A stretch of DNA of 34,453 nt from an uncultured Collinsella sp. (GCA_938023905.1 CALJCO010000104.1:1-34453), one strand, 5' to 3'; shown: positions 15,388-22,863, counted from the stretch's first letter. The notes: generated by a model not told the origin, from the sequence alone. Made by a program: numbers and translations.

Positions 15388-16677
15388 CTAGCAGATGCAG
15401 CCGTCGGCGAGCGTCTGCTTGCCGCCGACAAACACATCGGTGGCACGACCGGTGAGCGTGCGGCCGGCAAAACCGGAGTTCTCGGCGCGCGACTCGTAAC
15501 CGTCCTCGCCGACCGTCCAGGTGGCGGACGCGTCGAACACGGTCAGGTCGGCAACAGAGCCCGCCTTGACCTGAACCTGGTCAAGGCCCAGGATCTCACG
15601 AGGCTTGATGGCCATGAGCTCGACCATGCGGCCCATGCTCATCTTGCCCGTGTTGACCAGCTCGGTGAGCACGAGCGACAGCGAGGTCTCGAGGCCGATC
15701 ATGCCGAAGGGCGCAAGCTCGAACTCGCGCGCCTTCTCCCACGGAGTGTGGGGAGCGTGATCGGTGACGATAGCGTCGACGGTGCCGTCGATGACGCCCT
15801 GGCGGATGGCCTCGGCGTCCGCCTCGGTACGCAGCGGCGGGTTGACCTTGAGCGAGGTGTTGTAGGTCTCGTCCAGGTCGTTCTCGGTCAGGAACATGTG
15901 ATGCGGCGTGGCCTCGCAGGTAACCTGAACGCCAGCGGCCTTGCCGGCACGCACGAGCTCCAGGCCATGGGCGGTGGAGATGTGCTGGATGTGCAGCTTG
16001 GCGCCGGTCAGCTTGGCAATCTCGATGTCGCGGGCGATCTGGAGCTCCTCGCCGATAGCCGGCCAGCCCTCGAGAGCCAGACGGGTCGAGACCTTGCCCT
16101 CATTGATCTGGCCGTGACCGACCAGGTCCTCGTCCTGGCAGTGGCTCATAAAGACCTTGCCGAACATCTTGCCGTAGTCCATGCAGCGACGGAGCATGCC
16201 CGCGCCCTGCACGCCGCGACCGTCGTCGGTGAAGGCGACGGCGCCGTGGGCGACCATATCGCCCATCTCGGACATGGCCTCACCCTTAAGACCGCGGGTC
16301 ATGGCGCCCGACGGATAGACGCGGCAGTGACCGACCTCGGCAGCACGGGACTTGACGAACTCCACGACGGTGCCGTTATCGGTGACCGGATCGGTGTTGG
16401 GCATGGAGCACACGCCGGTAAAGCCGCCCTTGGCAGCTGCGCGGGTGCCGCTCTCGATGTCCTCTTTGACCTCGTAGCCGGGCTCGCGAAGGTGAACGTG
16501 CATATCCACCAGGCCGGGGACGAGGTACTTGCCGGAAAGGTCGCGGACCTCGGCTCCCTCGACGGCGAGATTCTCGCCGACCTCGGCGATCTTGTCGCCG
16601 TCAATCAGGACGTCAACGACACCGTCAAGCTCGACGGACGGGTCGACGACGTGGGCATTCTTAAGAAGCAAGGCCAT
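15388..16677 (-). CDS. pyrC: dihydroorotase
   Basis: 429 residues, class I dihydroorotase of the amidohydrolase family, converting carbamoyl-aspartate to dihydroorotate. The zinc-binding DMHVHLREPG motif places His60 and His62, and later VTDHAPH carries the catalytic Asp. The ATG at 16677 lies inside pyrB (17-nt overlap) with GGAGGTG 6 nt upstream; the upstream frame extension has no start signal. Confidence 0.97.
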   Translation of the reverse strand: MALLLKNAHVVDPSVELDGVVDVLIDGDKIAEVGENLAVEGAEVRDLSGKYLVPGLVDMHVHLREPGYEVKEDIESGTRAAAKGGFTGVCSMPNTDPVTDNGTVVEFVKSRAAEVGHCRVYPSGAMTRGLKGEAMSEMGDMVAHGAVAFTDDGRGVQGAGMLRRCMDYGKMFGKVFMSHCQDEDLVGHGQINEGKVSTRLALEGWPAIGEELQIARDIEIAKLTGAKLHIQHISTAHGLELVRAGKAAGVQVTCEATPHHMFLTENDLDETYNTSLKVNPPLRTEADAEAIRQGVIDGTVDAIVTDHAPHTPWEKAREFELAPFGMIGLETSLSLVLTELVNTGKMSMGRMVELMAIKPREILGLDQVQVKAGSVADLTVFDASATWTVGEDGYESRAENSGFAGRTLTGRATDVFVGGKQTLADGCIC

Positions 16678-17605
16678 TATCGGCACCTCCAAGCAGCAGA
16701 TACAGGATAGCCATACGCACGCAGATACCGGCGTAGACCTGCTCCAGGATGACGGAGCGTTGCGGGTGGTCGGCCATATAGGAGTCGAACTCGACGCCGC
16801 GGTTGATGGGGCCCGGGTGGCAGATGATCGCATCGGGCTTCATGAGCTTCTCGCGGTCCTTGGTCAGGCCGAAGAGCTTGTGGTACTCGCGAATGGTCGG
16901 GAACGGGGCACCCTCGAGGCGCTCCTGCTGCACACGCAGCATGTAGACGACGTCCAGCTCGGGCAGGACGGAATCGAGGTCGCTCGTCACGTGGTCGCAG
17001 CCCAGGACCTCGGGCGCCGGCGGCAGCAGCGTGCCGGGGGCGACGGCGTAGGTCTCGCAGCCCATAATCTTAAGGGCGGGGATCAGCGAGCCGCAGACGC
17101 GGGAGTGCGCGATATCGCCGACGACGGCGACCTTCAAACCGTGGAAGTCACCCTTGTGCTCCCAGATGGTGTACAGGTCGAGCAGGGCCTGCGTGGGATG
17201 GTTGTGCTTGCCGTCGCCGGCGCAGATGACGCTCGCGGGCGAGTTCTGCGTGACGATGTAGGGAGCGCCGGCGTGCTTATCGCGCACGACAATGCAGTCG
17301 ATCTTATAGGCGTTGAGGGTCTCGACGGTATCGACGAGGCTCTCGCCCTTGACCGTGGAGGTCGAAGAGCCGCCAAAGTTGAGGCTGTCGGCCGAAAGAC
17401 GCTTCTCGGCAAGCTCGAAGGAGCTACGGGTGCGCGTCGAGGGCTCGTTGAACATGTTGACGATGGTCTTGCCCTTGAGCGTGGGGACCTTCTTGATCGC
17501 ACGCTCGTTGACCTCGGAGAACGCCTTGGCGGTCTCGAGGATGAGCTTGATGTCCTCTTCGGAGTACTCAGTAATGTCAATCAGGTGCTTATGGTTGAAC
17601 GCCAC
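16661..17605 (-). CDS. pyrB: aspartate carbamoyltransferase, catalytic subunit
   Basis: 314 residues from the GTG at 17605. GGAGGTGA, a full complement of the 16S anti-SD, ends 8 nt before this codon; a GTG at 17617 in the same frame lies within that site and is less likely. The carbamoyl-phosphate motif STRTRSSFE, the HPTQALLDLYT segment and the C-terminal HPGPINRG motif are intact. No pyrI regulatory subunit is adjacent, so control probably comes through PyrR. Two genes lie in tight contact: pyrR ends 4 nt before, and pyrC begins within its end. Confidence 0.97.
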   Translation of the reverse strand: MAFNHKHLIDITEYSEEDIKLILETAKAFSEVNERAIKKVPTLKGKTIVNMFNEPSTRTRSSFELAEKRLSADSLNFGGSSTSTVKGESLVDTVETLNAYKIDCIVVRDKHAGAPYIVTQNSPASVICAGDGKHNHPTQALLDLYTIWEHKGDFHGLKVAVVGDIAHSRVCGSLIPALKIMGCETYAVAPGTLLPPAPEVLGCDHVTSDLDSVLPELDVVYMLRVQQERLEGAPFPTIREYHKLFGLTKDREKLMKPDAIICHPGPINRGVEFDSYMADHPQRSVILEQVYAGICVRMAILYLLLGGADNGLAS

Positions 17606-17609
17606 GGCA

Positions 17610-18194
17610 CTACTCACCTCCCAGCGGCGCGGAGCCCACGTGGGAACCCGGCGCGACGTCGTTGATCTCGACAGCGGTACGGCCGTCGACTTCCTTCATA
17701 TATAGGTGCACGTTCTCTTCATGCGACGAGGGAACGTTCTTGCCGACAAAATCCGGCGAGATGGGAAGCTCGCGGTGACCGCGGTCAACGAGAACTGCCA
17801 GCTCAATGCGGCTCGGACGGCCCAGGTCCATGACGGCATCCAGAGCGGCGCGAATGGTACGACCCGTATACAGGATGTCGTCCACCAGCACGACGCGCTT
17901 GCCGTCGACGCTGAAGGGAATGTTGGTGGCGTGGATCGCGGGAGCGAAATTGGTCGCATAGTCATCGCGGTAGAAGCTGATGTCGAGGCTGCCGAGCGGA
18001 ACTTCGACGCCCTCGATCTCCTTGATCTCCTCGGCAAGCTTCTTTGCCAGAAGGTCGCCGCGCGTGACGATGCCGACCAGAGCGAGGTCTTCACAGCCCT
18101 CGTTGCGCTCGAGAATCTCGTGCGCGATGCGGGTCATCGCTCGATTGACGGCGGTCTCGTCCATGATGACCGCCTTGGGGGAAGTCGTGCCCAT
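17610..18194 (-). CDS. pyrR: PyrR, pyrimidine operon regulator / uracil phosphoribosyltransferase
   Basis: 194 residues; ATG with GGAAGGAG 4 nt upstream. The PRPP-binding loop VVLVDDILYTGRT is at 101-113, and the rest matches the short type I phosphoribosyltransferase fold of PyrR. In Bacillus PyrR binds pyr mRNA in response to UMP and promotes attenuation; in mycobacteria it acts on translation. Its place at the head of the operon, just after a structured leader, supports autoregulation. Some homologues also have uracil phosphoribosyltransferase activity. Confidence 0.96.
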   Translation of the reverse strand: MGTTSPKAVIMDETAVNRAMTRIAHEILERNEGCEDLALVGIVTRGDLLAKKLAEEIKEIEGVEVPLGSLDISFYRDDYATNFAPAIHATNIPFSVDGKRVVLVDDILYTGRTIRAALDAVMDLGRPSRIELAVLVDRGHRELPISPDFVGKNVPSSHEENVHLYMKEVDGRTAVEINDVAPGSHVGSAPLGGE

Positions 18195-18342
18195 CGATCT
18201 CCTTCCTCACATGTCTTGACTGCTGACACAGTCAAAAAAATAGATGCCCGACCGCTCAAAGCGGACCAGACACCCACAGGAAGGGCTGCTCTTTGGCAGC
18301 AATGTAATTCCATGTGGGCATCTCGTACCCCTTTAATGGTCA
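18195..18342 (-). promoter_or_regulatory. pyr operon leader RNA with alternative helices (PyrR target candidate)
   Basis: In the RNA, AGATGCCC (DNA 18316-18323) can pair with GGGCATCT (18242-18249) immediately before A and seven U (18234-18241), a terminator-like helix. The same segment extended to AGATGCCCACA can instead pair over 11 bp, with two G-U, with UGUGGGUGUCU (18268-18278). A CCGCU/AGCGG hairpin (18252-18264) lies between, and UUGACUG/CAGUCAA (18216-18235) lies downstream. Separately, CCUUCCU (18278-18284) is complementary over 7 nt to the pyrR Shine-Dalgarno AGGAAGG (18201-18207). The leader therefore offers both attenuation and SD masking. I could not match the Bacillus PyrR-binding loop consensus convincingly. 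Confidence 0.65.
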
Positions 18343-18348
18343 AGGGAT

Positions 18349-18377
18349 AGTGTAGCCAACCTCGAGCTTAATTGCGA
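18349..18377 (-). promoter_or_regulatory. candidate pyr operon promoter
   Basis: TACACT (18349-18354) with TCGCAA (18372-18377) 17 nt upstream on the minus strand. The -35 is a poor match. Initiation near 18342 would give the leader described here. Confidence 0.4.
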
Positions 18378-18447
18378 GCATAAATACAGAGCAATCCGTA
18401 AACGGGCGCAGGCGCTCCATAAACCTATATATATTTGTGGGACGAGC

Positions 18448-18476
18448 TTGAAAACGCACGCACGAGCTGGCATAAT
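18448..18476 (+). promoter_or_regulatory. promoter P1 upstream of rpmB
   Basis: TTGAAA (18448-18453), a 17-nt spacer and CATAAT (18471-18476): one of the best promoter matches in the window. Initiation near 18483 would give a 160-nt leader before rpmB, containing small hairpins such as CTACG...CGTAG (18503-18520) but no recognised RNA element. The divergent pyr promoter lies about 70 bp to the left. Confidence 0.6.
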
Positions 18477-18562
18477 CCCCTCTGCTGCACGCAAATCGGA
18501 TCTACGTCCAGGGCCGTAGCGTGAGCACTATCGCCAAAAGAGGAATATCTCTGTGTAGATTA

Positions 18563-18591
18563 CGCACAGGGAGCTGCTTCTGTGCTATAGT
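18563..18591 (+). promoter_or_regulatory. promoter P2 upstream of rpmB
   Basis: CGCACA (18563-18568), a 17-nt spacer and TATAGT (18586-18591), about 55 nt before the rpmB start. The GTGC-TATAGT context is the same as at rpsT. Confidence 0.5.
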
Positions 18592-18645
18592 TCAGGCTTG
18601 TTTGTTAACGCGACATGTTCGTTTGTCGCCCAAGGAGGGTCAGTT

Positions 18646-18834
18646 ATGTCCAAAGTTTGCGAAGTTTGCGGTAAGCACCCCGTTGCCGGTCGCTCCATCA
18701 GCCACTCTCACCGCGTCACCAACCGTAAGTTCCGCCCCAACATCCAGCGCGTCTACGTCGTTGTCGATGGTCACCGTCGCAAGATGAACGTTTGCTCCAC
18801 CTGCCTCAAGTCTGGCAAGGTTGCGCGCTCCTAA
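18646..18834 (+). CDS. rpmB: 50S ribosomal protein L28, zinc-binding form
   Basis: 62 residues from an ATG with AAGGAGG 7-8 nt upstream; an in-frame extension to 18598 has no start signal and is rejected. SKVCEVCGK at the N-terminus and VCSTCLKSG near the C-terminus give two CxxC pairs (Cys5/8 and Cys50/53), so this is the C+ paralogue expected to hold zinc. It is a monocistronic plus-strand gene with two candidate promoters and a strong terminator. Zinc-free L28 paralogues often substitute under zinc limitation; none is in this window. Confidence 0.97.
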   Translation: MSKVCEVCGKHPVAGRSISHSHRVTNRKFRPNIQRVYVVVDGHRRKMNVCSTCLKSGKVARS

Positions 18835-18903
18835 ATAAGGTCTTACCAACAAGTACCTCGGACTCTCCGGGTCAAAGACCTCGCGTTCACATAGAACTTA
18901 CCA

Positions 18904-18937
18904 AAGGTGTTCTCCCCTACGGAGGGCGCCTTTTTTT
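18904..18937 (+). terminator. intrinsic terminator of rpmB
   Basis: A 12-bp stem with three G-U pairs (18904-18915 with 18921-18932), a 5-nt loop and a tract of seven T (18931-18937), 69 nt after the stop. The transposable element begins 4 nt after the T tract. Confidence 0.92.
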
Positions 18938-18940
18938 GCG

Positions 18941-18974
18941 CTCATTGGGGACAGACTTACATGAGTGTTTGCAC
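18941..18974 (+). repeat. left terminal repeat, outer copy
   Basis: A 34-nt unit that differs from 18998-19031 at three positions. CTCAT and ATGAG (18941-18945 / 18961-18965) can pair around the GGGGACAGACTTAC core. The first 27 nt are identical to the inverted right repeat. Confidence 0.85.
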
Positions 18975-18977
18975 TTT

Positions 18978-18995
18978 TCAAAGGGATCATAGCCC
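18978..18995. repeat. 18-nt copy of transposase coding sequence
   Basis: Positions 18978-18995 are identical, in the same orientation, to 19415-19432 inside the transposase gene, where the complementary strand encodes GYDPFD. The copy lies between the two left repeats. Confidence 0.85.
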
Positions 18996-18997
18996 CA

Positions 18998-19050
18998 CTC
19001 ATTGGGGACACACTTAGATGAGTGTTTTCACGCATTGGGGACAGACATGA
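18998..19050 (+). repeat. left terminal repeat, inner copy with half-repeat
   Basis: A full repeat unit (18998-19031), whose CACTCAT/ATGAGTG arms (18996-19002 / 19018-19024) form a 7-bp stem, is followed by a truncated unit GCATTGGGGACAGACATGA (19032-19050). The pair mirrors the right end. Confidence 0.8.
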
Positions 19051-19089
19051 CGCACGCATGCGGCGTCCCGATCGGCTCCGGCCCCTATC

Positions 19090-19866
19090 TCACGCTGCAT
19101 CCTTCCAGCCTGCAGTAGCCTTGGTCACGCTTGTGGCGCCGATACCGGTGATACGGGCAATTTGCTTGACCGTGAGATGTGCCCGCCTGAGCCTCAGCAG
19201 GCAGGCATCGCGTTCGGGGCGTGGCAGGGCCTTGAGCAACGCAGGATCTATGCTCGTCAGGACTTCGCGCGCAACGAAAAGGGCCTCCTCATCGGGGATC
19301 CGCCGGCGCGGAAGAACCTCCACTGACCAGATGCGCCCGGCAACTTTCTTGAGATGCTCGCAATAGCGACGGGAGCCTCCGACAACATCAAGCATAGGGG
19401 CCGCATCACAGATGTCAAAGGGATCATAGCCCAGCTGATACGCCTTATAGCTTGACCAGCGGTACGCCTCGAGCGAGTCAAGCGCACCCTTCACGGGATT
19501 GAGATGAATATAGTCGAGCAGCTGCACTGCCTGCGTGTCCGACTCAACCGCGACCCGCGAATAGCGATTGTCAAACAGATGGCCCGTTCTTCCCGTTTTC
19601 CCATTGAAATACTTGGCATACGCCGTCAGCGCGCACTGCATTGCCTTTGAAAGGTTGTCATATGGGTCATCAACCATCAAATGGAAGTGGTTGTCCATAA
19701 GACACCAGGCCAACACCGCCACGTCATGGCACGCAAACCTGTCCGATATGTCCGATAGGAAACGATAGCGGTCGGAATCATCTTCAAAAATGATCTGTTT
19801 GGAGTTACCGCGGTCAAAGACGTGGTAATAGCCGGTGAGCGAAATTTCGCGGGCGCATCGGGGCAT
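19090..19866 (-). CDS. REP-associated tyrosine transposase-like HUH protein
   Basis: 258 residues from an ATG with AAAGGAGAG upstream. The N-terminal Y1 transposase domain shows YYHVFDRGN, the metal-binding HUH motif as His60-Phe-His62 in MDNHFHLMV, and the YAKYFNGK segment whose Tyr83 or Tyr86 is the expected nucleophile. Conserved RAYT stretches RTGHLFDNRY (93-102) and YIHLNPVKG (119-127) follow. A C-terminal helix-turn-helix (about 228-250; LTVKQIARITGIG) is present. The family processes single-stranded DNA at hairpin repeats. The frame is intact and the gene lies within matching end repeats, so it may still be active. Codon use looks less extreme than in adhE. Confidence 0.9.
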   Translation of the reverse strand: MPRCAREISLTGYYHVFDRGNSKQIIFEDDSDRYRFLSDISDRFACHDVAVLAWCLMDNHFHLMVDDPYDNLSKAMQCALTAYAKYFNGKTGRTGHLFDNRYSRVAVESDTQAVQLLDYIHLNPVKGALDSLEAYRWSSYKAYQLGYDPFDICDAAPMLDVVGGSRRYCEHLKKVAGRIWSVEVLPRRRIPDEEALFVAREVLTSIDPALLKALPRPERDACLLRLRRAHLTVKQIARITGIGATSVTKATAGWKDAA

Positions 19867-19995
19867 GGTCTCTCCTTTCAAAGCCGTACAGGCAACACCT
19901 AAAAGGAGAGAAGGAACGCGAAATGCTGAGCCTGTGACCTATTTATATCCAATCAGCAACAAAAACAGGCCCAAAACGACAAAATCGCAAATCGA

Positions 19996-20045
19996 TGTCT
20001 GTCCCAAATGAGTGAAACCACTCATGTAAGTCTGTCCCCAATGAG
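19996..20045 (-). repeat. right terminal repeats of the element, inverted
   Basis: CACTCATGTAAGTCTGTCCC begins the outer copy at 20019-20045, a perfect inverse of 18941-18967. An inner half copy occupies 19996-20014. Confidence 0.85.
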
Positions 20046-20074
20046 CGGGGCGATGCACTGGCAGATAGTTTTAG

Positions 20075-20106
20075 TTAAAACGCTTCAGTTTATTGAAGCG
20101 TTTTAG
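20075..20106. promoter_or_regulatory. long inverted repeat upstream of adhE
   Basis: AAAACGCTTCA (20077-20087) and TGAAGCGTTTT (20094-20104) are perfect inverted copies with a 6-nt centre, extendable by one A-T and one G-U pair. It lies 43 bp before the adhE -10. It may be an operator or a weak two-way terminator; the flanking T tract is only four long. It does not resemble the Rex consensus (TTGTGA...TCACAA). The 331-bp gap 19867-20197 otherwise holds only the transposon end and the adhE promoter. Confidence 0.55.
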
Positions 20107-20148
20107 TATGCCTTTTACGGGAATCTTGCCGTTCGCCGAATAATTTCT

Positions 20149-20157
20149 TGCTATCAT
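20149..20157 (+). promoter_or_regulatory. extended -10 promoter of adhE
   Basis: TGCTATCAT fits an extended -10 (TG-n-TATCAT) 40 nt before the ATG; the upstream TTGCCG is 20 nt away, too far for a standard -35. The same nonamer type occurs at pyrH and rpsB. Confidence 0.5.
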
Positions 20158-20197
20158 GCAAGTCGTAGGGTAAATCTCCGATCGCAAGGAGACACAA

Positions 20198-22846
20198 ATG
20201 GTGAAAAAGTCACCGGAAAACACTACTCCCGCAATTGTGGACAACGTAGAGGCGCTTGAGGCTAAGCTCGCTCAGATGCGAGAGGCCCAGGCGCTTTTTG
20301 CTACGTACACGCAGGAGCAGGTCGACAAGATCTTCTATGAGGCCGCCATGGCCGCCAACAAGGCTCGTATCCCGTTGGCGAAGATGGCCATCGAGGAGAC
20401 CGGCCGCGGCGTTCTTGAGGACAAGGTCATCAAGAACCACTACGCCGCAGAGTACATCTACAACGCTTACAAGAACACCAAGACCTGTGGCGTTCTGGAG
20501 CGCGACGAGGCTTACGGCATCACCAAGATCGCCGAGCCCATCGGCATCGTGGGCGCCGTCATCCCGACGACCAACCCCACCTCCACCGCGATCTTCAAGA
20601 CGCTGATCAGCCTGAAGACCCGCAACGGCATCATCATCTCCCCGCACCCGGCAGCCGCCAAGTGCACCATCGCCGCCGCCAAGCTCGTGCTTGACGCCGC
20701 CGTCAAGGCCGGCGCCCCCGAGGGCATCATCGGCTGGGTCGATGTCCCCTCCATCGAGCTGACCAACATGGTCATGCGCGACGTCGACATCATCCTCGCC
20801 ACCGGTGGCCCGGGCATGGTCAAGGCCGCCTACTCCTCGGGCAAGCCCGCCCTGGGCGTTGGCGCCGGTAACACCCCGGTCATCATCGACGACACCGCCG
20901 ACGTGCTGCTCGCCGTCAACTCCATCATCCACTCCAAGACCTTCGACAACGGCATGATCTGCGCTTCCGAGCAGTCCGTGACCGTCATCGACACCATCTA
21001 TGACCAGGTCAAAGCCGAGTTCCAGAAGCGCGGCTGCTACTTCGTCAAGCAGGGTGCCGAGATGGAGGCCCTGCGTGCCGCCATGTTCAAGAACGGCGCT
21101 CTCGATCACCGCATTCCCGGCATGGCTGCCGCCAAGATCGCCGAGCTCGCCGGCATCGAGGTTCCTGCCAAGACCAAGATCCTGATCGCCGAGGTCACCT
21201 CCACCGACCCCGCCAAGGAGGAGTTCTCCCACGAGAAGCTCTCCCCGGTCCTGGCCATGTATCACGCCAAGGACTTCCAGGAGGCCGTCGACAAGGCCGA
21301 GCACCTGGTGCTCGCCGGTGGCCCGGGCCACACCGCCTCTCTGTACGTGCACCCCGCCCAGGCCGAGAAGATCAGCCTGTTCGAGCACGTCATGAAGGCC
21401 TGCCGTATCGTCATCAACACCCCGTCCTCGCACGGCGGCATCGGTGATCTGTACAACTTTGGCATGAAGCCGTCTCTGACCCTGGGCTGCGGCTCCTGGG
21501 GCGGCAACTCCGTCTCCGAGAACGTTGGGGTGAAGCACTTGATCAACGTTAAGACTGTGGCCGAGCGCCGTGAGAACATGCTGTGGTTCCGCGCTCCCGA
21601 GAAGGTCTACTTCAAGAAGGGTTCCACGCCCGTCGCCCTCGACGAGCTTGGCAACGTCATGGGCAAGAAGCGCGCCTTCATCGTCACCGACCAGTTCCTC
21701 TTCAAGAATGGCAACACCCGCGCCATCGAGGCCAAGCTCGACGAGATGGGCATCGCCCACGACTGCTTCTACGACGTCGAGCCCGATCCGTCGCTGCAGT
21801 GCGCACGTCGCGGCGCCAAGCAGATGGCTCTCTTTGAGCCGGACGTCATCATCGCCGTCGGCGGTGGCTCCGCTATGGACGCCGGCAAGATCATGTGGAT
21901 GATGTACGAGCACCCCGAGTGCAAGTTTGAGGACATGGCCATGGACTTCATGGACATCCGCAAGCGTATCTTCACTTTCCCCGAGATGGGCAAGAAGGCC
22001 TACTTCGTCGCCGTCCCGACCTCTTCGGGTACCGGCTCCGAGTGCACGCCGTTCGCCATCATCACCGACAAGGAGACCGGCATCAAGTGGCCGCTCGCCG
22101 ACTACGCGCTGCTCCCCAACATGGCTATCGTCGACGCCGACAACTGCATGACCGCCCCGCGCGGCCTGACCGCTGCCTCCGGCATCGACGTCATGACCCA
22201 CGCCATCGAGTCCTACGTCTCCATCATGGCTTCCGACTACACCAAGGGCCTCTCCGAGCGCGCTGCTAAGCTCGTCTTCGAGAACCTGCCCTCCAGCTTC
22301 ACGAACGGCGCCAAGGACCCGCATGCCCGCGAGGAGATGCACAACGCCTCTTGCATGGCCGGTATGGCCTTCGCCAACGCCTTCCTGGGCCTCAACCACT
22401 CCATGGCTCACAAGCTCGGCGCCTTCCATCACCTGCCTCACGGCCTCGCCAACGCCGTCATCCTGACCCGCGTTATGCGCTACAACGCCGCCGAGGCTCC
22501 CGTCAAGATGGGTACCTTCTCCCAGTATCCTTACCCCAACGCGCTGCACAACTACGCCGAGATGGCCAAGTACTGCGGCATCGAGGGCAAGGACGACAAG
22601 GAGGTCTTCGAGAACTTCATCACGAAGCTCGAGGAACTCAAGGACTTCATCGGCGTCAAGAAGACCATCGCCGACTACGGTGTTGACGAGCAGTACTTCC
22701 TCGACACCCTCGACGACATGGTCGAGCAGGCCTTCAACGACCAGTGCACCGGCGCAAACCCGCGCTACCCGCTCATGAGCGAGATCAAGGAGCTCTACCT
22801 GGACGCCTACTACGGCCGCGAGCCTCAGGACTACGCCGTCTGCTAG
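20198..22846 (+). CDS. adhE: bifunctional acetaldehyde/alcohol dehydrogenase AdhE
   Basis: 882 residues; AAGGAG 8 nt before the ATG. The N-terminal half is a CoA-acylating aldehyde dehydrogenase with catalytic Cys255 in GMICASEQS. The C-terminal half is an iron-dependent alcohol dehydrogenase with the nucleotide-binding GGGSAMDAGK near 555 and metal-binding histidines in HAIESY (about 668) and HSMAHKLGAFHHLPHG (about 734-750). AdhE reduces acetyl-CoA to ethanol with two NADH, regenerating NAD+ in fermentation, and forms spirosome filaments in E. coli. Codon choice is strongly biased to C-ending codons (for example almost all Ile as ATC, Lys as AAG), more so than neighbours, which suggests high expression. 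Confidence 0.98.
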   Translation: MVKKSPENTTPAIVDNVEALEAKLAQMREAQALFATYTQEQVDKIFYEAAMAANKARIPLAKMAIEETGRGVLEDKVIKNHYAAEYIYNAYKNTKTCGVLERDEAYGITKIAEPIGIVGAVIPTTNPTSTAIFKTLISLKTRNGIIISPHPAAAKCTIAAAKLVLDAAVKAGAPEGIIGWVDVPSIELTNMVMRDVDIILATGGPGMVKAAYSSGKPALGVGAGNTPVIIDDTADVLLAVNSIIHSKTFDNGMICASEQSVTVIDTIYDQVKAEFQKRGCYFVKQGAEMEALRAAMFKNGALDHRIPGMAAAKIAELAGIEVPAKTKILIAEVTSTDPAKEEFSHEKLSPVLAMYHAKDFQEAVDKAEHLVLAGGPGHTASLYVHPAQAEKISLFEHVMKACRIVINTPSSHGGIGDLYNFGMKPSLTLGCGSWGGNSVSENVGVKHLINVKTVAERRENMLWFRAPEKVYFKKGSTPVALDELGNVMGKKRAFIVTDQFLFKNGNTRAIEAKLDEMGIAHDCFYDVEPDPSLQCARRGAKQMALFEPDVIIAVGGGSAMDAGKIMWMMYEHPECKFEDMAMDFMDIRKRIFTFPEMGKKAYFVAVPTSSGTGSECTPFAIITDKETGIKWPLADYALLPNMAIVDADNCMTAPRGLTAASGIDVMTHAIESYVSIMASDYTKGLSERAAKLVFENLPSSFTNGAKDPHAREEMHNASCMAGMAFANAFLGLNHSMAHKLGAFHHLPHGLANAVILTRVMRYNAAEAPVKMGTFSQYPYPNALHNYAEMAKYCGIEGKDDKEVFENFITKLEELKDFIGVKKTIADYGVDEQYFLDTLDDMVEQAFNDQCTGANPRYPLMSEIKELYLDAYYGREPQDYAVC

Positions 22847-22863
22847 TTTTAGCACGGTTTTTA

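Larger units (their letters stand above)
18941..20045. mobile_element. RAYT / IS200-like element with repeat-rich ends
   Basis: A HUH transposase gene (19090-19866) is flanked by inverted copies of a short palindrome-bearing repeat. The outermost left repeat (18941-18967) and the outermost right repeat (20019-20045) are identical over 27 nt in opposite orientation. Each end also has a second half-repeat further in (19032-19050 left; 19996-20014 right, inverted), so left and right ends share one composite design. The left end has an additional repeat unit, making the minimal element probably 18998-20045. It sits between the rpmB terminator and the adhE promoter region and breaks no gene. No target duplication was evident; IS200-type elements do not make one. 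Confidence 0.8.

Noticed and set aside
18480..18645. Possible tRNA or small RNA in the rpmB leader
   Set aside because: Only short isolated stems (such as CTACG/CGTAG) form; there is no cloverleaf, TTC-loop or CCA-type end, and no separate terminator.
18521..18787. An 88-codon plus-strand frame beginning with GTG upstream of rpmB
   Set aside because: It overlaps most of rpmB in another frame, has no Shine-Dalgarno sequence and runs through the rpmB promoter P2.
18941..19050. Repeats that might be a CRISPR array
   Set aside because: There are only two full copies and a half copy, they are palindrome-bearing, they recur inverted at the other side of the transposase gene, and no cas gene is nearby.
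20075..20106. Rex-binding site upstream of adhE
   Set aside because: The arms (AAAACGCTTCA) do not match the TTGTGA-type half sites of Rex.
20210..22855. An 881-codon open frame antisense to adhE
   Set aside because: It mirrors adhE almost exactly, has no ribosome-binding site, and its low-complexity Val/Leu/Asp/Gly-rich product is what results from reading C-biased codons backwards. adhE has clear domain motifs.
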